Source of the DNA: Stomorhina lunata
Taxonomy: Eukaryota > Arthropoda > Insecta > Diptera > Rhiniidae
Length of the DNA: 64,000 nucleotides
Direction of reading: 5' to 3'
NCBI GenBank assembly: GCA_933228675.1
Contig: OW121741.1
Span: forward strand, 114,152,123 to 114,216,122
The position numbers and the translations under genes were made by a program. Position 1 is the first letter of the stretch. Each line of letters starts with the position of its first letter. This document shows, one piece after another, positions 1 through 11,640 of the stretch. Below the pieces are notes generated by a model. That model saw nothing but the letters and a program-made list of their open reading frames with translations, ran no database searches and had not been told where the DNA came from.

Positions 1-267
1 TCTTTGGATTTAGTAACAACATTAGTATGTGATTATATATATCCAAAAAAAACAAATCCGTTGAGCTTTTATCCACATCTCATTACAACATTGAAGTTGC
101 AGGTGCAAACCGAAAGCCAGTTATGATGCTAGATTACAAAAATTGTAAAGATGGTCTTAAATTATCTACAAACAGTAAAAGAATTTTACTTCAAACACTT
201 AGTAAACAATTAGCTATAAAGGAAATTCTGATCCGTCCACAAGATCCTCAAATAATGAGGCATTATA

Positions 268-327
268 GTTGAGTGTATTTTGAGTGTATAGTTGAGTGTA
301 TTTTGAGTGTATAGTTGAGTGTATTTT
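268..327. repeat. 23-bp tandem repeat, 2.6 copies
   Basis: Units start at 268, 291 and 314 and share GTTGAGTGTATTTT followed by GAGTGTATA. The array begins over the last codons of the first transposase piece, so it grew after the gene decayed or helped break it. Confidence 0.85.
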
Positions 328-430
328 AGGCTAAACAGTAAACTTAAATAATGATTCAGTATGTGTTCCAGAAGAAGGTGATGACACCGGAAAAAAGAAT
401 CACAAACGAAATTGCTATATGTATAATGAA

Positions 431-1245
431 ACAAGTAAGAAAGTGCTATAGTCGGTCAAGCCCGACAATACGATACCATTCACCACTAAAGTCAAAGTTG
501 TATTATTTCATCTTCAAAACAAATATTTCCTAAATTTTGTCAAAATACGAACATTTTCTTAAGGATTATAAATAATATAAAGCTGTTTTCGTCATATAGA
601 CTTATATGTGGGCTAGGGTCAAATGTAAACCGATCATCTTGAAATTTAGCAAATTGATTACAGTTTTTACAAAAATTATGTGTGGAAAAAATAAAGTTAA
701 AATTGTCATAATTTTCGGATTTTTGTGCGTTTTAGTGATTTTTGTCTCATTTAGTGCGTTTTTAAAGAAGAGTTTGTACGGGAGCTATGCTCAAATGTGA
801 ACCGATTTTAACGAAATTTGGCACAGTGATTTCAGTTTACATATGCATAATCTGTTTTAAATTTCATGAAAAAATATTGATATTTGAGGCCAATATATCA
901 ATTCCGGGAAATGTGACCTATGGAAGGTACCGTAAATAATGGACCGATTTTGACGAATTTCAATAGCCATGGTCCCATTATCAAAAAAAAAATGATCTGT
1001 GCCAAATTTCATCAAATTATCTTTAGAACTGCAACCTGTAGTTTGATTACAAGGTTTACATGGGGGTCCAGCCAGCCAGCCAGCCGTCCAACCAGCTAGA
1101 TGGAAGGGCAACGCTACATCGACTCAGAAAGTGATTCTGAGCCTATTGGTATACTAAAAGTTGGGTTTAGGACAAATATTTCTATGTGTTACAAACATCA
1201 GAACATACTTATAATACCCTTTCCGCCTATGGTGGTGAAGGGTTT
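431..1245 (+). mobile_element. Family Y non-coding repeat, copy 1
   Basis: It starts ACAAGTAAGAAAG and soon shows GTCGG and CCGAC arms around TCAAGC (450-466), then a CCATTCACCACT motif. It ends with CCTATGGTGGTGAAGGGTTT. Inside are modules of the type GGGAGCTATGCTCAAATGTG followed by ACCGATTTT, and a CCAGCCAGCCAGCCG microsatellite seed at 1071-1086. Related copies lie at 9086-9547 and 51924-52669. Its borders are fairly well fixed because a piggyBac coding frame stops on one side and resumes on the other. No coding capacity is visible. The exact target duplication is blurred by A-runs. Confidence 0.7.
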
Positions 1246-1495
1246 AAAAAGCAGATCTGCAAAAAATGCTTGCAAAGGATGTCAAAGATCGGTATGTGCG
1301 GAACACTCGCAGAATGTAAGCATTTGCCAAACATGCTCAAACAAAAAAAAAAAAAAATTAAAAAAAGTACTACTATCTCTTTTCTTTTTATAAAGATATA
1401 TTATTTTTAATGATATGTATGTAAATGGCATATGTAGTGAGCATTTTATACATATTTTTTCATTTTCATTCCAAAAATTGTTTGATTTGTTTCAT

Positions 1496-1720
1496 GCATA
1501 CCCGGGTATGTCGGTTGTATGGTAAAGGGGTAATTCTCAAAAACTGCTTGTGGATTTTTTCCAAAAAAATGAAATTAACAAATTATTTTTTTAAACATTA
1601 AAAAACTATATTTTAGGAGCATATTTAAAATTTCAAGTCGATAGCTCATACGGTGACCAAAATATATCAAATTGAAAATGAAAAACATACCCGGGAAGGT
1701 GGTTGTAGACATAAGGGTTA
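1496..1720. repeat. Subterminal direct repeats of P1 3' end
   Basis: CATACCCGGGTATGTCGG...TTGTA..GTAAAGGGG at 1496-1528 resembles CATACCCGGGAAGGTGG...TTGTA..ATAAGGGTTAA at 1686-1721. The inner copy looks like a spare terminus about 190 bp inside the true end. Confidence 0.6.
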
Positions 1721-1721
1721 A

Positions 1722-2641
1722 GTAGTGATATTTTCGCGATAAATTGCATAATATTGCGAAAAAGGGGTGTCACTGAAAGCGTTATAATTCTTAAAATGGG
1801 ATGCAAAGGGATATGAGATTCATAAAGCTTATTAATGGTTCAACTCAGCTATCGGAGGCTGTTGTGCGTCAACCTCTAAAAAAATTCGCGGTCTATTAAA
1901 CCTTGTATTTAACATTTTTTAAAAAAATTGTTTATAGTTATTTTAACTGCCAGAATTCTACACGAAGCATAGGTCCAAAAATATCGAAACTGATGCGGTT
2001 ACTTAGCACAAGGTATCTTCTTTTTAATTCAATAGAAAAAAATAACTTAAAATTTTCCACTAATTCCAAAATTAGCCGATCTTAGCAGAAAGATATCGTT
2101 AACATAATCCAGATCAACAAGTTTCCCTAGTAGTCCCAATGATATATTTTTATAAGAGTTAGGCACAGCTTTTATTATGAAAACTGGAACAATATCAAAG
2201 AAGAGTAGTGATATATGCTTGAAGCATGCCAACTGACTCCTTAATATCTACTTTTTGTTGGTTTTTATGCAAAACCTTTCATATGGTACGTAGACCTTGT
2301 ATAAGGTAGAGGATTAAGTGGTATTCCTAGATCTAGGTTACAAAGATTCTTTTTTCGATTAGAAAAAATAAAGCCATTTGATGTTTTAAATTCTTCCGAG
2401 ACTTAATATCCTGTCGACAACATTAGTATAAAATTTCAATGATGAAATTTCTTTGGTGATTTCATTACAGACCTAGATGGTTCCACTAACTTCCATATAC
2501 TACATGTGTGTACTATTGGTTAGCAAACTAGCACGTCAACTACAACATGACACCAACATAACAAATTCTGTCTGGATTCAAACCCCGCTCACTGCAATAT
2601 CAATTCATTTTGTTAATTGTTTCTATTAAATCTATATAGCA
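1722..2641. other. No recognised feature
   Basis: AT-rich sequence without a convincing ORF or a repeat shared with the rest of the window. Short ORFs here (up to about 60 codons) look like chance. Confidence 0.6.
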
Positions 2642-2645
2642 TTAA

Positions 2646-3779
2646 TCCTCCGTCATGCAAATTTTTCAATAGTTACATACGTAGCGCATGTATCTGGCCA
2701 GATACACTATGTATTTCAATACATGAAAAAAATATAAATTTTTTTGATTATATTATATTGTTATATTGTCAGCAAGCCAGGCAGATAAATATTTGCAAAT
2801 TTTTCTTAGTACATGCACTTAGTACATACCAAAACAGTTACCCAGGAAACAAACTTATAACAAATAAAATAAGAAAAATTAAATTTTCTGTTTTATTTAG
2901 AAAAAATAATTGTTTTTATGTATGTCTCGTTTAATTTCGATTAAAAAATTAGTAGTTATATATATTATGTAATTGTAGAAATAAGCAGCCGCTAAAAGAG
3001 TACCGATGAATGCGTCCAATTGCAATTAAGTCCATGAAGTCCATGGAAAAATAATTAAAAAATAACTTCTTTATTTTTTATTAAATGCATTAAACATTTA
3101 CAAAAAATCGTATAGAAATATTTTTCTAAAAATTACAACAAAGCAAAATAAGCAGGGAAAAACAAAGTTATTGTCACATGATTTTGGATCTCAAAATAAA
3201 AATTGTATATATTATATGAAGTAGCTCAGTGGAAGAGTCTCCACCTAGCAGTCGTAGGGTTCTGGGTTCGAGCCCCCATGGGGTCATAAAAAAAATTTTG
3301 TATTTCGTTTAAAAATATATTTTGTTTAAATAAAACAACAACAAAAAAAGTTGTTGTTGTTGTTTTCCAATTGCTTACCCAAGTCATTACTTTTCTGCAA
3401 TTGGTAAATACTTGCCTCCTATGATATCCCCATGTTAATGTAATGTCTTAAACAGTGAATGTGTAAGTAGTTCGTATTCAATAGTTTAGCTGTTTAACTC
3501 ATTACTTGGTAATGAAAAGTTTTGCTGGGTACTTAAAAACAACTATTTTTTTCGAAATAAAACAGAAAATTTATTTTTTCTTGTTTTATTTGTCATTAGC
3601 GTTTTTCCTGGGTAGTTGTTTTGCAAATATTTATCTGCGTGGCTGGCCAACAATATAACAATATAATATTATCAACAAAAAATATATTTTTTTAACATTA
3701 ATATATTGAAATACACAGTGTATCTGGCCAGATACATGCGCTTCGTATGTGACTACCGAAACATGTGCATGACGGAGGG
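2646..3779. mobile_element. Family A element, TTAA-flanked, long inverted repeats
   Basis: TTAA at 2642-2645 and 3780-3783 flanks a 1.13 kb element. The left end reads TCCTCCGTCATGCA and the right end, complemented, CCCTCCGTCATGCA. The inverted repeats run about 250-300 bp (2646-2951 and about 3530-3779) and both hold the 16-bp palindrome GTATCTGGCCAGATAC. TTAA duplication and CCC termini are typical of piggyBac-type elements. No transposase is present, so it is probably a non-autonomous derivative. The interior holds a tRNA-like stretch (3217-3287) and, at 2988-3040 on the minus strand, about 50 bp matching the end of a small ORF in the A copy at 40.4 kb. Confidence 0.8.
3217..3287 (+). ncRNA. 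tRNA-like sequence (SINE head or tRNA pseudogene)
   Basis: A perfect Pol III A box TAGCTCAGTGG (3222-3232) is followed 32 bp later by a B box GGTTCGAGCCC (3265-3275). The cloverleaf fails: the seven bases before the A box do not pair with TGGGGTC after the T arm, and the anticodon stem is poor. It is followed by an A-run. A tRNA-derived SINE head is more likely than a functional tRNA. The loop bases CTAGCA hint at a tRNA-Ala(AGC)-like ancestor, which is weak. Confidence 0.55.
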
Positions 3780-3783
3780 TTAA

Positions 3784-4740
3784 ATACTTATAGTACCAGT
3801 GTCTCAGTAAACTTAAGAATTTACTTCGCTATAGATATAATCTAATAAGTTAGTCTTAGAATAGCTTCTTTATTGTTAAAAATGTCTCGAAATAAATACT
3901 ATATCAAAAATTTTACAACTTACGAAAAATAATCAAAATTTCTTTAACAAACACCCCTTAACTATTTTATCTTTAATTACTTTGAAAATATTTGAAAATT
4001 TGTTGTGCATACAATAGGAAATTCTTTGGATTTTTGAGCGGTTATGCTACTACTTTAATACACAGTTTCCGGTTAGTGAACTTTCCACCTCAATTCCTTA
4101 CAAAGCTCTACAATTTACTTGTTTATTAGAGCTTATTTTTGGTCTTCTAAATATAGTTGAAGGGTAAAGAATTTATTGTAATTTTCGAAGAGTAAATTTT
4201 ACAAAGCAATGTTTATTTTTGGCAATTTTTGTTACTTAAGTTAATTTTGTAAATTTTTACTTTACGTTCTGATTTTAAAACATTTTAACATTGTGAAAAG
4301 TTTGGGGGTGGGTTGTTTAAAATTTCATTTAAACACAAGATTAAATATTTTCTGTTATTAAGATAACAAAACGAAATTTTTGTATTTTATATTCCTAAAA
4401 TTGCCTTCGTAATTCCATTGGGAAAATAGGATTAACAACTACAGGCTTGTTAAAATTACGTAAATATTAATATCGTAAAATGTAAATATTTAATTGAAAA
4501 TATGTTTTTAGTTGGACGAATTAAAAACATTATAATAAACTTTGTTTTTACAAATTTGTATGCAAATTGTTAAAAATTTTTAACAACGAAAAAAAATTTC
4601 TATTTGGCGCAAAAAAACTTGTTATGCGAAATAACAATTCTTTTATAGTTATATAGGTTTTATTGAATATGATAGTGTTTCGTTTTTTTTTAAGTTTTAT
4701 TTTAACAACAATATTAATTTTTATATTTTGAGGCCACAGC
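3784..4740. other. No recognised feature
   Basis: Very AT-rich, with no ORF of note and no repeat shared with other parts of the window that I can see. Confidence 0.55.
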
Positions 4741-4973
4741 TTTTTGTACCCTACACCAGCAAAGAAGGGAGGAGTATTATGACTTTGTACTGGTGTTCGT
4801 AATGAATATAAGTAATGATCTAATAATTTATTATACAGGGGTAATCCATTCTCCTAATCTTTATCTTATATTTCTAAATGACCATATATGCCTAGATGAA
4901 GCTAATACGATTCAAATTTTTTACTCAAGATATAATTGATTTAAACGTTTTCGTGGTGCAAACTTGTATTTAA
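4741..4973 (+). repeat. Fragment of a third TACCC-ended repeat (family W)
   Basis: Begins TTTTTGTACCCTACACCAGC then GGGAGGAGTATTATGACTTT. The layout resembles the ends of families Y and Z but the sequence differs. A related scrap, GGAGGAGAGAGTATTATAA, is at 7376-7394. It runs directly into the Z element. Confidence 0.45.
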
Positions 4974-5403
4974 ACAAGTAAGAGCGCTATATTCGGCAGT
5001 GCCGAATCTTATATAGCTACCATCAAGTTATGTTAAATTTAGAAATATATTTCCTATATCTACGAGGGTGCAGATAATTCCAAATGTGGACCAAATGTGG
5101 TATTGTTGGTAAAATAATTGGACTAAATTCATTTGTAATAGCTTTATAGTTCAGCATTTAAATGTATGTTAAGTGGTTTCCCTAGTATTTACTTTGCACA
5201 AAATTTTGTCCCATAACCGGGTATAGTTTAATATTAATAAGCCGTTTAATACTTTTCGTTGTGCTTAATATGTAGTTAAGATAAATGTGTTGATACTAAC
5301 ATGGCAGGTTCATATATTTTGTTAGGAGTTCTTAGTGCATCTACCGTATATAAGTCTGGACATTGATTGATATCTATCTAATTTCTTAGGTGCAATCTTA
5401 TTA

Positions 5404-5524
5404 TGTGACCCGGTCTATCAAAAGATGACTTATAACTCAAATTTCGAAATTTTTGTAACTTTTAGCTAATTTTTGAGTTTTTGAGTCATAAGACAACTTT
5501 TCCCTTTTCATAGACCGGGTCACA
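5404..5524. mobile_element. 121-bp MITE with terminal inverted repeats
   Basis: Left end TGTGACCCGGTCTATCAAAA and complemented right end TGTGACCCGGTCTATGAAAA match with one difference. It is flanked by TA (5402-5403 and 5525-5526). The Z copy at 49969-51765 lacks it at the same place (near 51330-51345), which gives an empty site. It has no coding capacity. TA duplication suggests a Tc1/mariner-type or similar transposase. Confidence 0.75.
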
Positions 5525-6537
5525 TATACTGAATGCACCTCCAAATCTTTTTGATTGTAGATATAAAAATGGGGATCTTATATATATAAGAACTATAGCC
5601 AAATGTAGACCGATTGTCACAAAATTTTACACACTGGCTGGTATTTATATTTTTGCAAAATTTAGTGGCCATAGCTGTCACAATTTATAATGTAATAGCT
5701 TTTAACTGGCGTTTGTGGCATTTTAGTGGTTTCCGGGGGCGCTTTTTATATGAAAGCCATGGTTAAATATGAACCGATTCTTATAAAATTTGACATACTG
5801 ACATAAAACTTCTCTGTTCTACATTTAGTTGTCACAGATATTTTAATTGTATTCAATTTATCAGCATAAAAGTGATTACCTAGGCAGGGTCATATAGGAG
5901 GTCTAACTAAATATAAACCAACTTCGCCAATTTATAATACATCGAAAATACTTTTGTAGAATTTTGTCTCTGTAACTCTTGTAGTTAAGGAGCTATCGCG
6001 CTTTTATCTGACGGAGAGACGGACATAAACCCCTTTTTCTTTTTGTATTTCTGTGTTTCCGTAAGTTTTTTATATAGGAGCTATGGTCAAATGGTGACCG
6101 ATTGTCACAAAATTTTGCACGCTGGCTGGCATTAAGATAAGACTTTCTTGTGGTAAATTAAGTGGTTACATCTGTAATAGTTTTAGATTTATAAGCATCT
6201 AAGTGTATTTTTTTAAGTGAAATTTATGCTGTTTTCATAAGTTTTTTGTATGGGAGGTAGGGCTAAATGTGAACAGATTTTGTTGAAATGTATACTGTTT
6301 AGGGCTTATATGAAACTTTTATATACCAAATTTTATCATCATAGCTATTATAGTTTGTTATTTATTAGCAAATAATCGATTAGCCTAGACGAGGTTACAC
6401 GGGAGCTATGGTCAAATGTGAAACGATTTTGCCCAGTTTTAATACCAACATTTTCTCAGAAATGACAAATGTTTTTGCTAATTTTCAGTGAGCTAGCTTC
6501 TTTCGTTCAGGCGCTATCGTGATTTCAACCGATATGC

Positions 6538-7096
<559 letters not shown>

Positions 7097-7214
7097 GTCT
7101 TAGAATTTCATAAGGATTATGAACATATATCGCGTTTGGTTTTTTAGCCAATATTAAGGAAATTACAAACGGAGTGACAATATACCCCCATTCTTTTTGA
7201 TGGTGGGTATAAAA

Positions 7215-9085
7215 GTTTGAAGCACTCCATCCTACATTTTACATTTACATTTTAGATTATCCAATATTTTGATACCTTTTATATATATTTGCACATGAAT
7301 TATAGGGCATCAAATAGTTGGGCTTGATAGATCATAATACTTTCTTAAATACTTGTTTCTATTATTTAGCCTATGGAGGAGAGAGTATTATAAAAAATCA
7401 GCACAAACAATTTGACCAAAAGTAAATTTAGAAATTCACTCTTTATTAAGCTTATCGAGACTATTTTTTGGTACTAACAAGAAATGGTTATCACCTAATG
7501 ATACACCTTAATATTAAGATCTAAAACTTGGTAATATCTAAAACTAATAAACATGAGTATTTATAGCGACAAATGGTTAATAAAATTATTAAATACCATA
7601 CCAAAAAGATATATAAAGTATTCTGTAGTCTGATACTTTTACCCACTTTTCCTGCTACAACATCTCAACAAAATTTGTTATTGCATAGTATCATAAAAAC
7701 TGTAACAAACATATTTTCAGATAAAAAAACTAACACATTTTTTTGTTACACTTTTTAAATGCGAACAAATTCTGTCATTTGAAACAGTTGTTGGCTGATG
7801 TTTCATTTTACAAAATGTTGGTATTATGAGCAAAAAGAAATGGTAACAAATATCAATTGCACTAGCCATGATATTTGTAATGTAAAATTAAAATAAACAT
7901 GAATGAATATTTTTTTAATGACTATATCAAATATATTTAACCTAAAGGCTAAAATTTTACAAATTTTAAAAAGCCCTAGATATTTAAAAAATGTATATAT
8001 ATTTTTTTTTAATTTTTAAAAACTCTTCTTTGATTAAATCAAAAAGTTTAAATCTAATAAATATTCAACCATAAATAAATAAAGCAATACAATATAAATA
8101 TATCTCCCTTAGCCTTTTGCTGAACTCTGTTAACTCAATCAAAAGCTAAAAGTATTGAGATCTATAACGAAATCCCTAAACAAAGTAATTCATTTAAGCC
8201 ATTTTTTCAATATCTTTCCATGAGCTTTCTCCATAGTTTAAAGTGTTAACAGCAAAGGGAGCGGAAGGAAAGAGAAAAGAATCCTATTGTTCTTATTACC
8301 AATTGTTGGTTAGTCGTAGGTTAACAATAAAAATAAACCCAACACAAAAAGAAGTCACACTCAAATTGAGGGTGCAAACAGAAATTCAGACAGAAATTCA
8401 ATTTAAAAGCAATTTTATCAAAGTGATATTGATATTGATTTTTTATTCTTATTCTTATAAAAAAATAAATATTTTAGCTGCTGCTTCTGCAGCAGGATAT
8501 TCTTTCTATTGATGGAAAAGTTGGAGTTGGAGTATTGTTACACTTTATCAATTATTTTATTCAATTTGTAATGTGTTTTTATTTTTTGTTCACAGAGCAA
8601 GAATTTCATTTAGAAAAGTAAATTTTAGGGATATTTAAGAAAAATATATTTTAATACTCGAATTTACTGGTATTGTGTTAAGAGTGAATTATGGCTTGAA
8701 TAGCAGGAACTTGGTTGAGTGTTCTAAAAGATTTAAAGGGCACGATGAGTTCAAAAAATGTGTAATTTTTTAAATGTATGGAAAATTTTTATTATTTGCA
8801 AAAAATAAGAAATTTATTTTTTGATGTAGGAAAAAGGAAGTAATTTTAATTCCAACTTATCAATACTTTTACTTATATAATTTTATCAATTGTATCTTAT
8901 ATTTCTTTTTTAGTTATTCACATTTAATGTGAACCAGAATTATATATTTATGTTTATTCTTTTGTAAAAGTAAGGTGAAAATCTCAAGTTCCAATACAAA
9001 GCATCAGAAGTATAACATTTTTATTTCTAAGAAATAAAAACTAATATCAATACAGAATACTCATAAGATCGATAAACTTAATGAC
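7215..9085. other. No recognised feature
   Basis: AT-rich, with one W-like scrap at 7376-7412. Small ORFs at 7573-7758 and 8243-8512 show no family similarity I can name and are probably chance. Confidence 0.55.
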
Positions 9086-9547
9086 TGAAAGTGCGTTTTT
9101 AAAGAAGAATTTGTGTGGGAGCTATGGTCAAATGTGGACCGATTTCAACGAAATTTGGTACAGTAATTTAAGTTTACATAAATTTTATAAAAAAATATTG
9201 ATTTTTGTGGCCAACATATCAACTCCGGGACCTATGTGGGACCTATGGGAGGTATCATAAATAATGGACCGATTTTGACGAATTTCAATAGACATGGTCC
9301 CATTATCAAAATGATCTGTGCCAAATTTCATCAAATTATCTTTAGAATTGCGACCTGTAGTTTGATTACAAGGTTTACATGGGGGTGCAGCCAGCCAGCC
9401 AGACGGACGGACGGACGGACATCGCTAAATCGACTCAGAAAGTGATTCTAAGCCTATTGGTATACTAAAAGATGGGTCTAAGACAAATATTTCTATCAGC
9501 ACAAACTTATAATACTCTTTCCACCTATGGTGGTGATGGGTATAAAA
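9086..9547 (+). mobile_element. Family Y repeat, copy 2, 5'-truncated
   Basis: Begins inside Y at AAAGTGCGTTTTTAAAGAAG and runs to the Y terminus CCTATGGTGGTGATGGGTAT. It carries the microsatellite seed CCAGCCAGCCAGACGGACGG at about 9391-9420 followed by CATCGCTAAATCGACTCAG. Confidence 0.75.
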
Positions 9548-10120
9548 ATGGCGGTTTAAGGGAGTTATCTCAAGGAATCAAGAGATCTCAATTAAAATTA
9601 ACTCTTTCTTGGATCAATTATTAGACGTGTGCCGACTTTTTATAAATTCTAAAGAATCGCAGGTTTATATATTGAAACAAAAAATGTTGAAAAATGGTGG
9701 TTTAAGGCAGATACCCAAGGAGTGAAGTATACTTTAGGGATGTTCGAAGTCACTTCAATGCAAAAAGTTTATTGAAATTTGGTATCCATTTTGATTCGTT
9801 TTTAAAAACATATAGTTCAATTGAAACACTTTTACTATTGTTCGTCTTTTGGCAAATAACTACAAAAAAATAAAGTAAACTGTACATCTTTTAAATAATT
9901 TTGATTATCCTTAATTTTATTATCCTTAAAGTATGCTATACAAATCTTTTGAAAATATCTAAGATTTCGCTAGTTATCAAATGAGGTAATTTGAGCCCAG
10001 ACGTCTTTTGCAGATCAACTCATAGACATGCGCTGAATTTCATCAAATTTTGTTAAGAACTTAGAAGAATAATATGTAAAAATGGGGGTCCAAGATATAT
10101 ACCAAAAACAAAATTTTTCA
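9548..10120 (+). repeat. Family X repeat with inserted block R
   Basis: Fragments of X appear here, with AATTAAAATTAACTCTTTCTT, then GACGTGTGCCGACTTTTT, then GTCCAAGATA. Between them, 9722-10010 (block R, starting GAAGTATACTTTAGGGATGT) matches 56643-56910, where it also adjoins X repeats. Confidence 0.65.
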
Positions 10121-10139
10121 AAATTTTATGACCTTTCCT

Positions 10140-11640
10140 CGAAATTAATAAAATTTTTTAAAATTTCAGATTTTCTTACAAATTTCAAAAATTCCAAATT
10201 TACTAAATATTATTATTTGTATACATTTATTCTTAAAAATATTTTTTTTAATGACAACTAAATTTTCTAAAAATTGGAAAATTTTCTAAAAACTGAAAAT
10301 TTTCTAAAAATTAGATAATTTTCTAAAAATTTTAAATTTTTGTAAAAATTTAGAAATTTTCTAAAAATTGGAAGATTTTCTAAAAATTGGAAAGTTTTCT
10401 AAAAATTGGAAAAATTTCTAAGAATTAGTAATATTTTAAAAAAACAGTAGATCTTCTAAAAACAGTTAATAACTTAAAAATTTTCTCTAAACCAGTTAAT
10501 CTCGCAAAAAGCATTATATTTTCCAAAAGTTCATAATTTTCATAAAATTTTAATTTTTTTTTTAAATTTGGTTAATGAGAAAAAAATATTTAACCTTCAT
10601 CTGCTCTTTGCGTAGAAAACTACGCAAATGCTACACAATTTCTCTGTTTTTTTTTTTTTGAAGTGCTAGATTTAAGTTAACAAAATTTATTGACTTTGTA
10701 AGTATCATGATTTTGCATAATTTAAGGCATTTTTTACTCCAAAATTTTATTTTTTATGGACTGGATCAAAAAAGTTACTCTGTCTGCCCTTGCGTAGTTT
10801 TCTACGCATATGGGAAAAACATACGTTTTTGGTGGGAATTTTTGATGTTATGGTTCTTTATTGTCAATCATTGTGATTTTAACACATATAAAAGGTGCTT
10901 GCTACCTTTTTACCCTTTAAACCTTCAATATATTAGGTTTACAACTTTACTTCTGTCGATTTTTTCCGAATTTCGAGGCTTTAGTATAGGGTGCTGTCCA
11001 TCGCTGACCACTATTATTTCCCACCTTTCGGTCAGCGTACTATTGAGTATAAGCTTATGGTAACAAAATCAGTAACAACGTATTATTTTGAATTAAGTTC
11101 ATGACAATAGTTAATTGTTTTTCCTCATATAGTCTTTCTCGGAGGAAAGCTAATTTAAGATTTCGAAATGCAAAAAAAGCTTTTTCGTCTACCAAATAAA
11201 TATAAATTACTTTTTCTAACTGTTTCCTCCCAAAGTTTTTAAAATTTTGTACCAAAAACTATACATAATATTGCATACGTAGAAAACTACGCAAAGGTAG
11301 ACAACGTGATTTTCTTTTAGGATCAAATGAAGGCTAAGTTTGTAAAAACTAGTATTTTTTTAAATACGTGTATTTTATATTTCTAAAACTGAGCAAATTT
11401 TCTAAAAAAAAAAAATATTTAATTTTCAAAAAAGCCAGTAAATTTGAAATTTTTGCAAAAAATTTCTAAATTTTTTACAAATTTGCCATTCCTCTAAAAA
11501 ATTTAAAAAGTTTCCAAAAAGTAATAAATTTTCCATGAACTACATATTTAGGAGATTTTGCATTTTTTAATATCGAAAATTTTTTAGAATTGCCAAATTT
11601 ATTAACTAAATTTGTAAAATGTCTATGACTTAAACTTTTT
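10140..11640. repeat. Degenerate A/T repeat split by element B1
   Basis: 10140-10589 and about 11338-11640 are built from variants of TTTTCTAAAAATTGGAAAA, roughly 20 bp apart. Element B1 (10594-11333) separates the halves. Confidence 0.65.
10594..11333. mobile_element. Family B element, TTAA-type, copy 1
   Basis: TTAA (10590-10593) precedes CCTTCATCTGCTC. The right end GATCAAATGAAGG is followed by CTAA (11334-11337), a one-base change from TTAA. The interior repeats a hairpin with arms TTGCGTAG and CTACGCAA around AAAA or TTTT (about 10618, 10790, 11277). A second copy lies inverted at 39274-40028. The 118-codon ORF at 10707-11063 is not conserved as a frame and I do not call it a gene. Confidence 0.8.

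Larger units (their letters stand above)
3..1342 (+). pseudogene. piggyBac transposase remnant, C-terminal half, broken
   Basis: The frame starting at base 3 reads FGFSNNISM, a TGA stop (30-32), then KKNKSVELLSTSHYNIEV and RKPVMMLDYKNCKDGL, ending at TGA 270-272. This matches the conserved block after the catalytic region of piggyBac transposases (K-K-N-K-S-V, S-T-x-H, then KP-x-M-x-x-D-Y-x-x-x-K-x-G). About 60 residues expected after that block are missing, and the frame resumes at KRILLQTLSKQL, so an internal deletion is inferred. At 414-430 a piece ending NCYMYNE looks like the start of the cysteine-rich domain. The rest lies at 1248-1342 with the pattern C-x2-C-x4-C-x2-H-x6-C-x2-C (Cys at 1271, 1280, 1295, 1325, 1334; His at 1304). 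Between them sit a tandem repeat and a Y insertion. One Cys of the first pair appears changed to Tyr. It cannot encode a working enzyme. Confidence 0.78.
1..1717 (+). mobile_element. piggyBac-type transposon, 3' part (P1)
   Basis: The element enters from beyond the left edge and ends at GGG (1715-1717), directly followed by TTAA at 1718-1721, the target site used by piggyBac elements. It contains pieces of a piggyBac transposase C-terminus (3-272, about 370-430, 1248-1342), a family Y insertion (431-1245) and a 3' non-coding tail. The tail carries a 14-bp palindrome CATACCCGGGTATG at about 1497-1510 and a terminus-like direct repeat (1496-1528 resembles 1686-1720). The left end is outside the window, so the full size and the second TTAA are unknown. 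Confidence 0.75.

Noticed and set aside
3217..3287. Functional tRNA gene
   Set aside because: Acceptor and anticodon stems do not pair, despite good A and B boxes.
10707..11063. 118-codon ORF inside element B1
   Set aside because: It runs through hairpin repeats and the frame is not kept in the second B copy as far as I can read.
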